Source: Algihabitans albus (GTDB lineage: Bacteria > Pseudomonadota > Alphaproteobacteria > Kiloniellales > DSM-21159). Taken from it: a DNA stretch of 64,000 bases. Positions 17,635 through 25,604 of the stretch are shown piece after piece. How positions within the stretch are numbered: position 1 is the first letter of the stretch; the number at the start of each line of letters is the position of its first letter. The stretch is from contig NZ_QXNY01000006.1 in the NCBI RefSeq assembly GCF_003572205.1, positions 310,001 to 374,000 of the forward strand. The letters are read 5' to 3'. The position numbers were made by a program, and so were the translations under genes. Below the pieces are notes generated by a model that ran no database searches, was not told the DNA's origin, and saw only the letters and a list, made by a program, of their open reading frames with translations.

Positions 17635-18872
17635 CGGATATTTTCGACAAGTACGGCGACATCGCCGTCCGCCACGACCAGCTCCTGGACGCAGGCGCCG
17701 ACCCTTTCGGCGTTTGTTTGGAGGAGGTCTATTCGCCCACCGAAGCCATGGTCAACGGACGGCGGACGATCCTCGCCGGAACCAACAATTACCTCGGCAT
17801 TACTTTCGATCCGGCCTGTATCGAAGCCGCTGCCCAGGCGATCCGCAAACACGGGACGGGGACGACCGGGTCGCGAATCGCGAACGGGACCTATTCGAAC
17901 CACCGCCAGCTGGAAGACGAGCTGGCCAGTTTCATGAACTGCCGTCATGCTTTGGGCTTTCCGACGGGGTACCAGGCGAACCTGGGGATGCTGGTCGGCC
18001 TGGCGGGCCCGAAAGACGTGATGCTGATCGATGCGGACTCGCATGCCAGCATCTACGACGGTGCCCGGCTAAGCGGCGCGACCATCGTGCGGTTCCGCCA
18101 CAACGACCCGGCCGACCTGGACCGCCGGCTCCGTCGCCTTGAGGGTGAGGGCAAGAGCCACCTGGTGGTCGTAGAGGGCATTTACAGCATGCTGGGCGAC
18201 CGCGCGCCGATTGCGGAGTTCGCCGAGGTCAAGAACAAGCACGGTGCCTATCTTCTGGTCGACGAAGCGCACTCCCTCGGCGTCTTGGGAGACACCGGCC
18301 GAGGTGCGGCGGAAGCCGAGGGCGTTGCCGATCAGGTCGACTTCTACGTCGGAACCTTCAGCAAGAGCCTTGGGTCGGTCGGCGGTTTCGGCGCGTCCAA
18401 CCATCCGCGGTTCGAGGTGCTGCGCTACTGCAGCCGACAGTACATGTACACCGCCTCTTCGGCGCCCTCCAATGTGGCGTCGGTGATCACGGCGATCCGT
18501 CAGATCCGCAACGATTCCACTCTGCGTGAACGTCTGTGGCGCAACGCGGAAGAGGTCTATCAGCGGCTCCTGGCGCAGGGCTTCAAGATCTGTGCCCCGA
18601 CGAGCCCGATCATCGCGGTGCAGCTTCCGGATATCGAGACGGCCTACTACGCCTGGAGCCGGCTTCTGGAGGCCGGCGTCTATGTCAACCTGGCCGTTCC
18701 GCCGGGGACGCCACACGGCGAGTCGCTTCTGCGCTGCAGTGTCTCTGCGGCTCACACGGAAGCGCAGATCAACGAGATCTGCCGCCGGTTCGAAGACATC
18801 GCCCAGGAGCTTGCGAGCCAGATGCCGGTACAGGAGCCGGCTCCGGTCATGATGGCGCAAGCCGGGGATTGA
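17631..18872 (+). CDS. spt: Serine palmitoyltransferase (alpha-oxoamine synthase)
   Basis: A 413-aa PLP enzyme that condenses L-serine with an acyl thioester to give 3-ketosphinganine. The PLP-binding lysine is Lys245 in GTFSKSLGSVGGF. VDEAHSLGVLG carries the aspartate and histidine that hold PLP, and NNYLGITFDP with GTGTTGSRIANGT are typical of the family. PPGTPHGESLLRCSVSAAHT near the C-terminus fits the bacterial SPT group better than biotin (BioF) or KBL enzymes. The coupled ACP gene and FAAL support SPT over BioF. As in other soluble bacterial SPTs there is no membrane helix. Confidence 0.9.
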   Translation: MTDIFDKYGDIAVRHDQLLDAGADPFGVCLEEVYSPTEAMVNGRRTILAGTNNYLGITFDPACIEAAAQAIRKHGTGTTGSRIANGTYSNHRQLEDELASFMNCRHALGFPTGYQANLGMLVGLAGPKDVMLIDADSHASIYDGARLSGATIVRFRHNDPADLDRRLRRLEGEGKSHLVVVEGIYSMLGDRAPIAEFAEVKNKHGAYLLVDEAHSLGVLGDTGRGAAEAEGVADQVDFYVGTFSKSLGSVGGFGASNHPRFEVLRYCSRQYMYTASSAPSNVASVITAIRQIRNDSTLRERLWRNAEEVYQRLLAQGFKICAPTSPIIAVQLPDIETAYYAWSRLLEAGVYVNLAVPPGTPHGESLLRCSVSAAHTEAQINEICRRFEDIAQELASQMPVQEPAPVMMAQAGD

Positions 18873-18911
18873 AGCGGCGGCGGTAACGCGGCCTAACGGA
18901 TAATCGAGAGA

Positions 18912-19907
18912 ATGACCGGCGACTTCACGTATATCGAGGGGCAGTGCAGCCATGTCGGCCGGCGGCGCGGCATTTTGGCCGAGCACCCCGAGGTCAAGAG
19001 TCTGATGGGCCGCAATCCCTGGACCGCCGCCTGGGTGATCGGGCTCGTGGCGGCTCAGCTCGTGGTCGCGAGTCTGGTGGTGGAAATCCATTGGGCCTGG
19101 ATTTTGGTTATCGCCTACTGCTTCGGCGCTTTCCTCAACCATGCTCTCTATGTCTTGATCCACGAATGCACCCACGGGCTGGTCTTCAAGAAGCGCAGTC
19201 ACAACAAGATCATTGGGATCATCTGCGACTTCGCTCTCGCGATTCCGAGCGCGATGGCCTTCCGCAAGTACCATTTGATGCATCACAAGCATCTTGGCGA
19301 GCACGGTTCGGACCCGGATATCGTCAGCCATGCCGAGGCGCGCTTGGTCGGAAATTCGGCCTGGCGCAAGGCCATCTGGATGTTCTTCTTCTCGATCTCT
19401 CAGGCGCTTCGGCCGATGATGGTGAAGGGAACGGAATTCTGGGACCCCTGGATCGTCGCCAACGTCCTGGTTCAGCTTTTCGTCAATCTTGCCGTCTTCC
19501 TGCTCCTTGGCCCTGCGGCTCTGGCCTATCTGCTGCTGTCCACCGTCTTCGCGCTGGGCCTGCATCCTCTCGGCGGGCGCTGGATTCAGGAGCACTACCT
19601 GACGGAACCGGGGCAGGAGACCTATTCCTATTACGGCCCCTTGAACGCGCTCTGCTTCAACATGGGCTTCCATAACGAGCACCACGACTTCGCCAATGTG
19701 CCCTGGAACAACCTGCCGCGGCTGCGCAAGCTGGCGCCGGAGTTCTACGACGGACTGAAGTCCTACCGCTCTTGGACGGCGGTGCTGGCGAATTTTATCT
19801 TCAATCCGGCGATGTCGACTTACAGCCGGATTGTGCATACGGCGCCGACCGAGCCGCCGCCTGCGCATCCTCGCCCAGCCGCCTCTGCTGCCCAACAGGC
19901 TCCGTGA
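18912..19907 (+). CDS. DEGS-family dihydroceramide (sphingolipid) Delta4-desaturase homologue
   Basis: A 331-aa membrane di-iron protein. Histidine boxes are HECTH (84-88), HLMHHKH (121-127) and HNEHH (254-258). The N-terminal RRRGILAEHPEVKSLMG, then GLHPLGGRWIQEHY, ETYSYYGPLNALCFN and NEHHDFANVPWNNLP, align directly with eukaryotic DEGS1, which puts the 4,5-trans double bond into dihydroceramide; ordinary fatty-acid desaturases lack these blocks. It lies 39 bp after spt and overlaps the lipid kinase gene by 4 nt. I infer a (4E)-sphingenine product, or 4-hydroxylation as in DEGS2. Hydrophobic segments near residues 40-80, 101-115 and 180-220 fit a four-helix membrane enzyme. Confidence 0.9.
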   Translation: MTGDFTYIEGQCSHVGRRRGILAEHPEVKSLMGRNPWTAAWVIGLVAAQLVVASLVVEIHWAWILVIAYCFGAFLNHALYVLIHECTHGLVFKKRSHNKIIGIICDFALAIPSAMAFRKYHLMHHKHLGEHGSDPDIVSHAEARLVGNSAWRKAIWMFFFSISQALRPMMVKGTEFWDPWIVANVLVQLFVNLAVFLLLGPAALAYLLLSTVFALGLHPLGGRWIQEHYLTEPGQETYSYYGPLNALCFNMGFHNEHHDFANVPWNNLPRLRKLAPEFYDGLKSYRSWTAVLANFIFNPAMSTYSRIVHTAPTEPPPAHPRPAASAAQQAP

Positions 19908-20872
19908 CCGGTCTGCCTATCGGGCTCGTCAGCAACACCCTTAGCCTGAGCAACCGTGCCGGGATTCCTGACCCGCCCCCTTCCGGTCCGTCCTCCGCCG
20001 CCATCATCCATCGCCCGATCGAGGGTTTGAGCGGTCTGGCGGAGGCGCTCGACGATTTCGCCGACGCTGGCGCGGGCGTGATCGCGATCAACGGCGGCGA
20101 TGGCACCGTTTCCGCGGTCCTCACCGAGCTGATGTCGGGCACGCGGTTTCGCAGCCCGCCGCTGCTGGCGTTGCTGCGCGGGGGAACGCTGAACATGTGT
20201 GCCGACGATGTCGGCCTGGCGGGGCCGAGGGACCGCGCCCTGGCCCGCCTGCTGCGCTGCGCCGAGGCCGGCCGGCTCACCGAGCGCCTCGCCGACCGCC
20301 ATGTCATTCGCGTGCGCCGCGAGGGCGATCTGCCGCCGGTCTATGGCATGTTCCTCGCCTTCGGCAGCCTCTATCGCGCGATCCGCTACAGCTACGACGA
20401 AGTTCCGGGACGCCACAGCCACCCGCGTCTTCACACCCTCCGGACGCTCGGCGCCCTGATCGTCCGGCATCTGGCGAACGGCGGCGCGTCCGACCGGATC
20501 CTGCGGGGCGAGTGCGTCGGGCTCGGCGTCGACGGGGCGGAAGCGGAGGAGATGACTCTGCTGCTGGCCCTGGCGACCACCTTGGATCGTCTGGTGCTCG
20601 GATTCCGGCCCTACTGGGGCGGCGACGGCGGCGGGCTGCGTTTTACCGCGCTCGGCCATCCGCCCGACCGCTTGATACGGCGCGCCTTTCGCGTTCTCTA
20701 CGGAGGACCGGCGCGCCGGCTGCCGGTCGAAAGCTACCGGAGTTACAATGCCGAGCGCGTGCGGATCGGTCCGGGACTGCCCTTCGCGCTCGACGGCGAG
20801 CTCTATGAGACCGCGCCGGAGAGCTGGCTGGAGTTGAGCGCGGTCGGACCCGTGAGCTTCGTGAGGTGCTGA
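19904..20872 (+). CDS. Diacylglycerol/sphingosine/ceramide kinase-like lipid kinase
   Basis: A 322-aa protein with the DAG-kinase catalytic motif GGDGT (64-68) in VIAINGGDGTVSAVL and a glycine-rich LLRGGTLNMCADDVG after it. The C-terminal half is the beta-sandwich typical of YegS/sphingosine kinases. GTG 19904 overlaps the desaturase stop (GTGA), and its own stop shares a base with the next gene (TGATG). In Caulobacter a lipid kinase of the sphingolipid locus (CpgB) phosphorylates ceramide, so ceramide or dihydroceramide is the likely substrate here. The N-terminal strand region before GGDGT is short and carries a proline-rich insertion around residues 20-30. Confidence 0.8.
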   Translation: MTGLPIGLVSNTLSLSNRAGIPDPPPSGPSSAAIIHRPIEGLSGLAEALDDFADAGAGVIAINGGDGTVSAVLTELMSGTRFRSPPLLALLRGGTLNMCADDVGLAGPRDRALARLLRCAEAGRLTERLADRHVIRVRREGDLPPVYGMFLAFGSLYRAIRYSYDEVPGRHSHPRLHTLRTLGALIVRHLANGGASDRILRGECVGLGVDGAEAEEMTLLLALATTLDRLVLGFRPYWGGDGGGLRFTALGHPPDRLIRRAFRVLYGGPARRLPVESYRSYNAERVRIGPGLPFALDGELYETAPESWLELSAVGPVSFVRC

Positions 20873-21849
20873 TGTCGGACGATGGCGCCGAAATCGCCGG
20901 GATCATCGAGTCCGAGTTGGAGCAGCCGGTCTCCGCCGCGGTCGTCGCGGCGGCCGAGGAGATCCGGCGGCGCCACGGAGAGGCGGTGCAGGCTTGCCTG
21001 TTCTACGGCTCTTGCCTGCGGGACGGTCGCGACGAGGGCCGCGTGCTCGATTTCTATGCCCTGGCGGATAGCTATCGCGCGTTTCACGACAGCCGCGTCA
21101 TGGCCTTTTTGAACCGGCTTGTGCCCCCCAACGTCTACTATCTCGAAATGCCCTTCCAGGGCCGGACGGTGCGCGCCAAATACGCCGTGATTTCCATGGC
21201 GGCCCTGGCCCGCGACAGTTCGCCGGCTGCCCTGGTCCCGACGATCTGGGCCCGCATGGCGCAACCTTGCGCCTTGCCCTATGCGCGTAACGGAGAGGTG
21301 CGGGCCCGGGTTCGCGATGCCTTGGTGCAGGCGGTCCGGACGACGGTCTCTCAGACCCTGCCTCTGTTGCCGCCGCGGTTCTCCGCCAGCGAGCTCTGGA
21401 CCCGCGCCTTTCGCGAGAGCTACCGGACCGAATTCCGGGCCGAACGGGTGGGCCGGTCGGAGGTGCTGCACGGTGCCGCCGTCGAGCGTTACGCGCGGCT
21501 GAGCGCGGGCGCGCTCGGTGCCGAGGCCCGGCAGGTTTCGCAGGCAGCCGCGTCCGACGCCGCCGCGCGCGCGGGCGAAGGTCCGAGCTTCGATCACGCC
21601 GCCGATCCCGGTCGCCGCCGGACGGCCGAGCGGCGCTGGTACTGGCGGCGCCAGGCCGGTCGCTGTCTGCACGTGCTGCGGCTGATCAAGAACGCGCATA
21701 CCTTCACGGACGGTCTCGACTACGTGCTTTGGAAAATCGAGACCCATTCCGGCATTCGCACCGAGCCCACGGCCTGGCAGCGCCGCCACCCCCTGCTGGC
21801 GGCACCCGGCCTCGCCTGGCGTCTCTATCGCAAGGGCGCGTTCCGCTAA
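20872..21849 (+). CDS. Tam41-like cytidylyltransferase, predicted to act on the phosphorylated sphingolipid
   Basis: A 325-aa protein with a nucleotidyltransferase-type active site: FYGSCLRDG (44-52) followed by LDFYAL (59-64). PPNVYYLEM (85-93), GRTVRAKYAVISM (97-109) and WARMAQPC follow the pattern of mitochondrial Tam41 (MMP37), which makes CDP-diacylglycerol from CTP and phosphatidic acid. It is unlike CdsA and has no membrane helices. Its start shares one base with the lipid-kinase stop. I infer that it converts the kinase product (ceramide 1-phosphate) to CDP-ceramide for head-group attachment; phosphatidic acid is the alternative substrate. The region about 200-250 is rich in Arg/Ala and variable. 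Confidence 0.68.
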   Translation: MSDDGAEIAGIIESELEQPVSAAVVAAAEEIRRRHGEAVQACLFYGSCLRDGRDEGRVLDFYALADSYRAFHDSRVMAFLNRLVPPNVYYLEMPFQGRTVRAKYAVISMAALARDSSPAALVPTIWARMAQPCALPYARNGEVRARVRDALVQAVRTTVSQTLPLLPPRFSASELWTRAFRESYRTEFRAERVGRSEVLHGAAVERYARLSAGALGAEARQVSQAAASDAAARAGEGPSFDHAADPGRRRTAERRWYWRRQAGRCLHVLRLIKNAHTFTDGLDYVLWKIETHSGIRTEPTAWQRRHPLLAAPGLAWRLYRKGAFR

Positions 21850-21953
21850 GCCGGATCGGGAGACGAAACCGCGAGATGTCCCGCCCGGTCTGCCGATATC
21901 CGGTTGGCGTGGACGAGGGGGAGCTGTCTCTACCCCTCCGCCAATAGGACGCA

Positions 21954-21982
21954 TTGAACGCTCGCTCGGCACCACGTATAAG
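21954..21982 (+). promoter_or_regulatory. Probable sigma-70-type promoter of the TonB-receptor unit
   Basis: TTGAAC (21954-21959) and TATAAG (21977-21982) are separated by exactly 17 bp. Transcription would start near 21989, just ahead of the DUF2946 gene and the TonB receptor. It follows the end of the sphingolipid block by about 100 bp and therefore gives the receptor unit its own control. Confidence 0.55.
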
Positions 21983-22000
21983 CGAAAACGCCTGCTGTAT

Positions 22001-22393
22001 TTGCGGATTGACAGCGTGTTCCGTGCGTTAACAGGGCTGATCGCCTTTTGCCTGCTGCTGCGGGCGATGATTCCGGTCGGGTTCATGCCCGATCTTGCGG
22101 CTGCGCGCGATGGCGTCTTCACGCTCGTCATCTGCACCGGCAACGGCCTCTCGACCATCGAGCTCGATGCGAATGGCGACCCGGTCGATCCCGACGACCG
22201 GCACGAAGCCGAAGCGCAGAGCCACTGTACCTTCGCCCCAATCGGGCCGGTCGTTCTGACGAGTCTTCCGGCGGATCTGACCTCGCGGGCGCTCGCTTCG
22301 GCGCCGGCGTCCTGGTCCTCGATTCCGGCGGCCGGTCACATCCGCTATCGGCCGACTGCGCTTTTACCTCGGGCACCGCCCCTGCGCTCCTGA
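22001..22393 (+). CDS. DUF2946-like small membrane/periplasmic protein
   Basis: A 130-aa (or 125-aa) protein with one N-terminal hydrophobic helix, LTGLIAFCLLLRAMIPVGFMP, then a polar region with CTGNG and a cysteine in HCTFAP. The RAMIPVGFMP pattern after the helix and the two spaced cysteines are typical of DUF2946, a family often encoded next to TonB-dependent receptors and thought to relate to metal handling; the function is unknown. TTG 22001 and GTG 22016 are both possible starts; the second leaves a more normal leader behind the promoter at 21954. The C-terminus is Pro/Arg-rich. Confidence 0.65.
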   Translation: MRIDSVFRALTGLIAFCLLLRAMIPVGFMPDLAAARDGVFTLVICTGNGLSTIELDANGDPVDPDDRHEAEAQSHCTFAPIGPVVLTSLPADLTSRALASAPASWSSIPAAGHIRYRPTALLPRAPPLRS

Positions 22394-22394
22394 C

Positions 22395-22459
22395 CCTTCG
22401 TTCGGACCGGTCTCCCGGCTGCTGCCGGGCAGCATCGCCTGTCCATCGCCGAACGAAGG
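22395..22459 (+). other. Nested inverted repeats between the DUF2946 gene and the TonB receptor
   Basis: CCTTCGTTCGG (22395-22405) is a perfect inverted match to 22449-22459. Inside it CCCGGC (22414-22419) pairs with GCCGGG (22424-22429) around a TGCT loop. The RNA would fold into a stem carrying an internal hairpin. It lies 82 bp before the receptor start and could set translation or stability. I do not see the conserved boxes of a cobalamin riboswitch. Confidence 0.45.
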
Positions 22460-22540
22460 CCGTGACGGCCAAACCCAGAGTCTTCCGATCCGTCTTGCCC
22501 GATGCATCCCAGCATGCCTTCGGCCTGTCAGGAGCACGCT

Positions 22541-24730
22541 ATGCCTTTCCCACGCCACGCCTGGCGATACGCCAGCGCGGTTGTCCTCTCCGCCTGTTCC
22601 GTCCAACTGGCCGCACTCGATGCGGCGAGGGCGCAGGAGGTCGACCGGAGCAACGCACAAAACAACGAACGGAACGCAGCGCCGCAGGTCGATGTGCCGG
22701 TCTTGCCCCCCATCGAAGTGACCGCGCCCGCCTTTACTCAGACACCGGCGGGACCGGTCGACGGCTATCGGGCCCTCACTGCCGTGACCGGCACCCGAAC
22801 CGAAACGCCCCTCGAGCAGATCCCCCAGTCGATTCAGGTGATCCCGCGATCCCTGATCGAGGATCAGCAGGATCAAACGGTCCAGGACGCACTTGAGAAC
22901 GTCAGTGGCGTGCGCACGCCGGGGCCCCAGGAAACCCTGCTCAGCTCCTTCTTCGTTCGCGGTTTCCCGGCCGATCAATTCATCGACGGCATGCCGATCT
23001 TCGGTGCGACCAACGTTTTCGATACGGGAAGCCTGGTGAACGTGGAGCGGATCGAAGTCCTGAAAGGCCCGTCGGCGACGCTCTACGGCGGTGGTACCGG
23101 CGCGCCGCTCGGTGGGCTGATCAACGTCGTGCCGCGCGCGCCGGAATTCGACGCCGCCCTCACAGCCGGTCTGCGTGGCGGGAGCTTCGGCACGGTCAAT
23201 CCTTTCTGGGATCTCAATCAGCCACTCGTGGAGGACCGCCTGTCGCTGCGCTTCTCGGGCGACTTCGAGCAGGCCGAATCCTTCATCGATTTCGAGGAAA
23301 GCGAGCGCGTTCTGCTGTCGCCGAGCCTGCGTGCGATGATCACCGAGGACACGGAACTGCTGATCCGGGGGATCTACGCCGAAAACGAGTATCTCGAGTA
23401 TTCGGGTCTGCCGGCCGAAGCGGCGGTGCGCGGAGATTTCGAGATCGACCGTTTCCGCTTTTCCGGCGCGAGCGATACGCCCGACACGGAGGTTCGCAAC
23501 GCCCTGGTTCAGACCCGCCTGACCCACGATTTCAACGACGCCCTCACGGGCATGGTCCAGGCGAGCTACTACGACAGTTATTTCAAGGAAAACAGCAGCT
23601 TCCTCTTCGGTGGGCCGCTCGACCCGACCGCACCGTCGGTTTACCCGGTCTTCTCCGGCATCCTCGAGACCGACGTCGAGCAATTCAACACCAACGCCAA
23701 CCTGACCTATGACTTCGACCTCGGCTCACTCTCCAACACGTCGCTGGTGGGCTTCGAATACGACCGCACCGAAAACCCGGCCTCGCTGAACTTCGGACCG
23801 AACGGCTTTCTGGACTTCGGCGATTCCACGAGCGATCTGACCTATCTCCCGCCGGACGGCACGTTTTTTTCCATCCAGGACAACTCCTACAGAACCTATG
23901 CCGCCTACGGGCAGCACCAGATCACGCTGTTCGACCGCCTCCATCTGCTCGGCGGACTGCGCTGGACGCGACTGACGGTCGAAGAGAAGGAGCTTGGCCA
24001 GGACTATACCGCGACCGAAGTCACGCCACGGTTCGGCGCCGCGCTCGACGTGATCGAGGAGGTTACCGCCTTCGCCAGCTACGGTCGCGGGTTCCGGGGT
24101 GTCCAGGCCTTCACCGGGACCGGTCCGCCGAAGCCCGAGGAGTCGGAGCAGATCGAAGTCGGCCTGCGCTTTTCCTTCGACCGGATCGGCTTGAGCGGTT
24201 CGATCGCGGGCTATGAACTGATCCGCCAGAACGTTCCGACCTTCGATCCTGCCAATCCCGGCTTTCAGATCCAAACCGGGGAGCAGCGCGCCCGCGGCGC
24301 GGAACTGGATCTCATCTGGCAGGCGACGGCTGAGCTCACTTTCCTGGCCAACTATGCCTACACCAACGCCAAGGTGACGGAAGATACCCGGATACCGGAG
24401 GGCGACCGTCTGGCGCGCATCCCGCGTCACAGCGGCCGCGTGGCGGCACGCTACGCGTTCCTGGACGGGCCGTTCGAGGGGCTCGGCCTCGGGATCGGCG
24501 TGACCGCGGCCTCGGGCCGGGAAATCACGCTGCCCAACGACCTGGAGACGGATGCTTATGTCGTGGCCGACGCTCAGCTTTCCTACGGAGCCGGCCCGGT
24601 CACCTTCGGACTCTCGATCGAGAACCTGACCGACGAAGACTATTTCGAGCCCTATCAGTTTCTCGGCCAGTCCGTCGTGCGCCCCGCCCAACCGCGCTCG
24701 GTCTTCGCGACGATCCGCGCGTCTTTCTGA
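22541..24730 (+). CDS. TonB-dependent siderophore receptor
   Basis: A 729-aa outer-membrane receptor. Start ATG 22541 follows AGGAG (22530-22534) at 6 nt and gives a normal signal peptide ending ARAQ. The plug domain is visible in EQIPQSIQVIPRSLIEDQ, ALENVSGVRTPG and VERIEVLKGPSATLYGGG. The beta-barrel ends with the outer-membrane signature SVFATIRASF (terminal Phe). Within the family it is closest in style to FhuA/FecA-type siderophore receptors; the ligand cannot be told. The preceding DUF2946 gene and the following secreted DJ-1-like gene are on the same strand. Confidence 0.93.
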   Translation: MPFPRHAWRYASAVVLSACSVQLAALDAARAQEVDRSNAQNNERNAAPQVDVPVLPPIEVTAPAFTQTPAGPVDGYRALTAVTGTRTETPLEQIPQSIQVIPRSLIEDQQDQTVQDALENVSGVRTPGPQETLLSSFFVRGFPADQFIDGMPIFGATNVFDTGSLVNVERIEVLKGPSATLYGGGTGAPLGGLINVVPRAPEFDAALTAGLRGGSFGTVNPFWDLNQPLVEDRLSLRFSGDFEQAESFIDFEESERVLLSPSLRAMITEDTELLIRGIYAENEYLEYSGLPAEAAVRGDFEIDRFRFSGASDTPDTEVRNALVQTRLTHDFNDALTGMVQASYYDSYFKENSSFLFGGPLDPTAPSVYPVFSGILETDVEQFNTNANLTYDFDLGSLSNTSLVGFEYDRTENPASLNFGPNGFLDFGDSTSDLTYLPPDGTFFSIQDNSYRTYAAYGQHQITLFDRLHLLGGLRWTRLTVEEKELGQDYTATEVTPRFGAALDVIEEVTAFASYGRGFRGVQAFTGTGPPKPEESEQIEVGLRFSFDRIGLSGSIAGYELIRQNVPTFDPANPGFQIQTGEQRARGAELDLIWQATAELTFLANYAYTNAKVTEDTRIPEGDRLARIPRHSGRVAARYAFLDGPFEGLGLGIGVTAASGREITLPNDLETDAYVVADAQLSYGAGPVTFGLSIENLTDEDYFEPYQFLGQSVVRPAQPRSVFATIRASF

Positions 24731-24766
24731 GTCCAGTCTCCCACCTTGCTAAAGGACGATACCCTC

Positions 24767-25597
24767 ATGACCATTACGCGACGCTTGTTCAACACCGGTC
24801 TGGCGGCCTCGGCCGCCACGCCCTTTGCCCTGCTGGCCGCCGCCGTGGCCCGCGCGGAAAAGGAAGCGGCTCACGCCATGAGCCCCGAGCTGACGGAACA
24901 GCTTGGCGGTAAACGTGACGGGCATCTGGCATTGCTGCTCTATCCCCAATTCACCGCCTTGGACGTCTTCGGTCCCCACCACATGTTCATCAATCTCTGG
25001 GGGGAGAAAACGCACCTGGTCGCCAAGACGGCCGATCCCGTTCCGACCGATACCGGCGTTCTGATCCAGCCCACGACGACCTTTGCGGACTGCCCCGAGG
25101 ATCTTCTGGTGATCTGCGTGCCGGGCGGCACGCTGGGAACGCTCGCCGCGATGCAGGATGAGGAAACCCTCTCCTTCCTGCAGGACCGCGCCAGCCGGGC
25201 CCGATGGGTCACCAGCGTTTGCACCGGATCCCTCGTCTTGGGCGCCGCCGGCCTGCTCCAGGGCTACCGCGCCACGTCCCACTGGCTGACTCACGATATC
25301 CTGCCGGAGTTGGGGGCCACGCCGGTCAAGGAGCGTGTGGTGGTCGACCGCAACCGGATTACCGGCGGCGGCGTGACCGCGGGCATCGACTTCGGCCTCT
25401 CCATCATCGAAGCCCTGCGCGGTCGGGCCTACGCGGAAATGGTGCAGCTTTTCGCCGAGTACGCACCCGATCCGCCGTTCAACGCCGGCACGCCGGAAAC
25501 CGCGCCGCCGGAGGCCACGGCCGTGCTGACGGAGATGTTCGAGGGTTTTATCGACGATACGCGGGAAGTGGCTCAGACGGCCATGACGCGGCTGTAG
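24767..25597 (+). CDS. Exported DJ-1/PfpI-family protein (isonitrile hydratase-like)
   Basis: A 276-aa protein with a twin-arginine-like signal (TRRLFNTGLAASAATPFALLAAAVARA). The body has the DJ-1/PfpI fold: the nucleophile-elbow cysteine is Cys152 in VTSVCTGSLVLGAAGLL, preceded by VPGGTLGTL. LQGYRATSHW and DRNRITGGGVTAGID match the isonitrile hydratase/AraC-associated branch. Most such proteins are cytoplasmic, so export is unusual. ATG 24767 is 36 bp after the receptor and follows AAAGGA (24750-24755). It may process a receptor ligand in the periplasm, but no substrate is shown. Confidence 0.8.
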   Translation: MTITRRLFNTGLAASAATPFALLAAAVARAEKEAAHAMSPELTEQLGGKRDGHLALLLYPQFTALDVFGPHHMFINLWGEKTHLVAKTADPVPTDTGVLIQPTTTFADCPEDLLVICVPGGTLGTLAAMQDEETLSFLQDRASRARWVTSVCTGSLVLGAAGLLQGYRATSHWLTHDILPELGATPVKERVVVDRNRITGGGVTAGIDFGLSIIEALRGRAYAEMVQLFAEYAPDPPFNAGTPETAPPEATAVLTEMFEGFIDDTREVAQTAMTRL

Positions 25598-25604
25598 GCG
25601 GGCA

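Noticed and set aside
18069-19895. A 608-codon open frame on the minus strand
   Set aside because: Antisense to serine palmitoyltransferase and the desaturase, with no recognisable domain.
22219-22240. GCCACTGT resembling a cobalamin riboswitch box before a TonB receptor
   Set aside because: It lies within the DUF2946 coding sequence and the other conserved riboswitch elements are absent.
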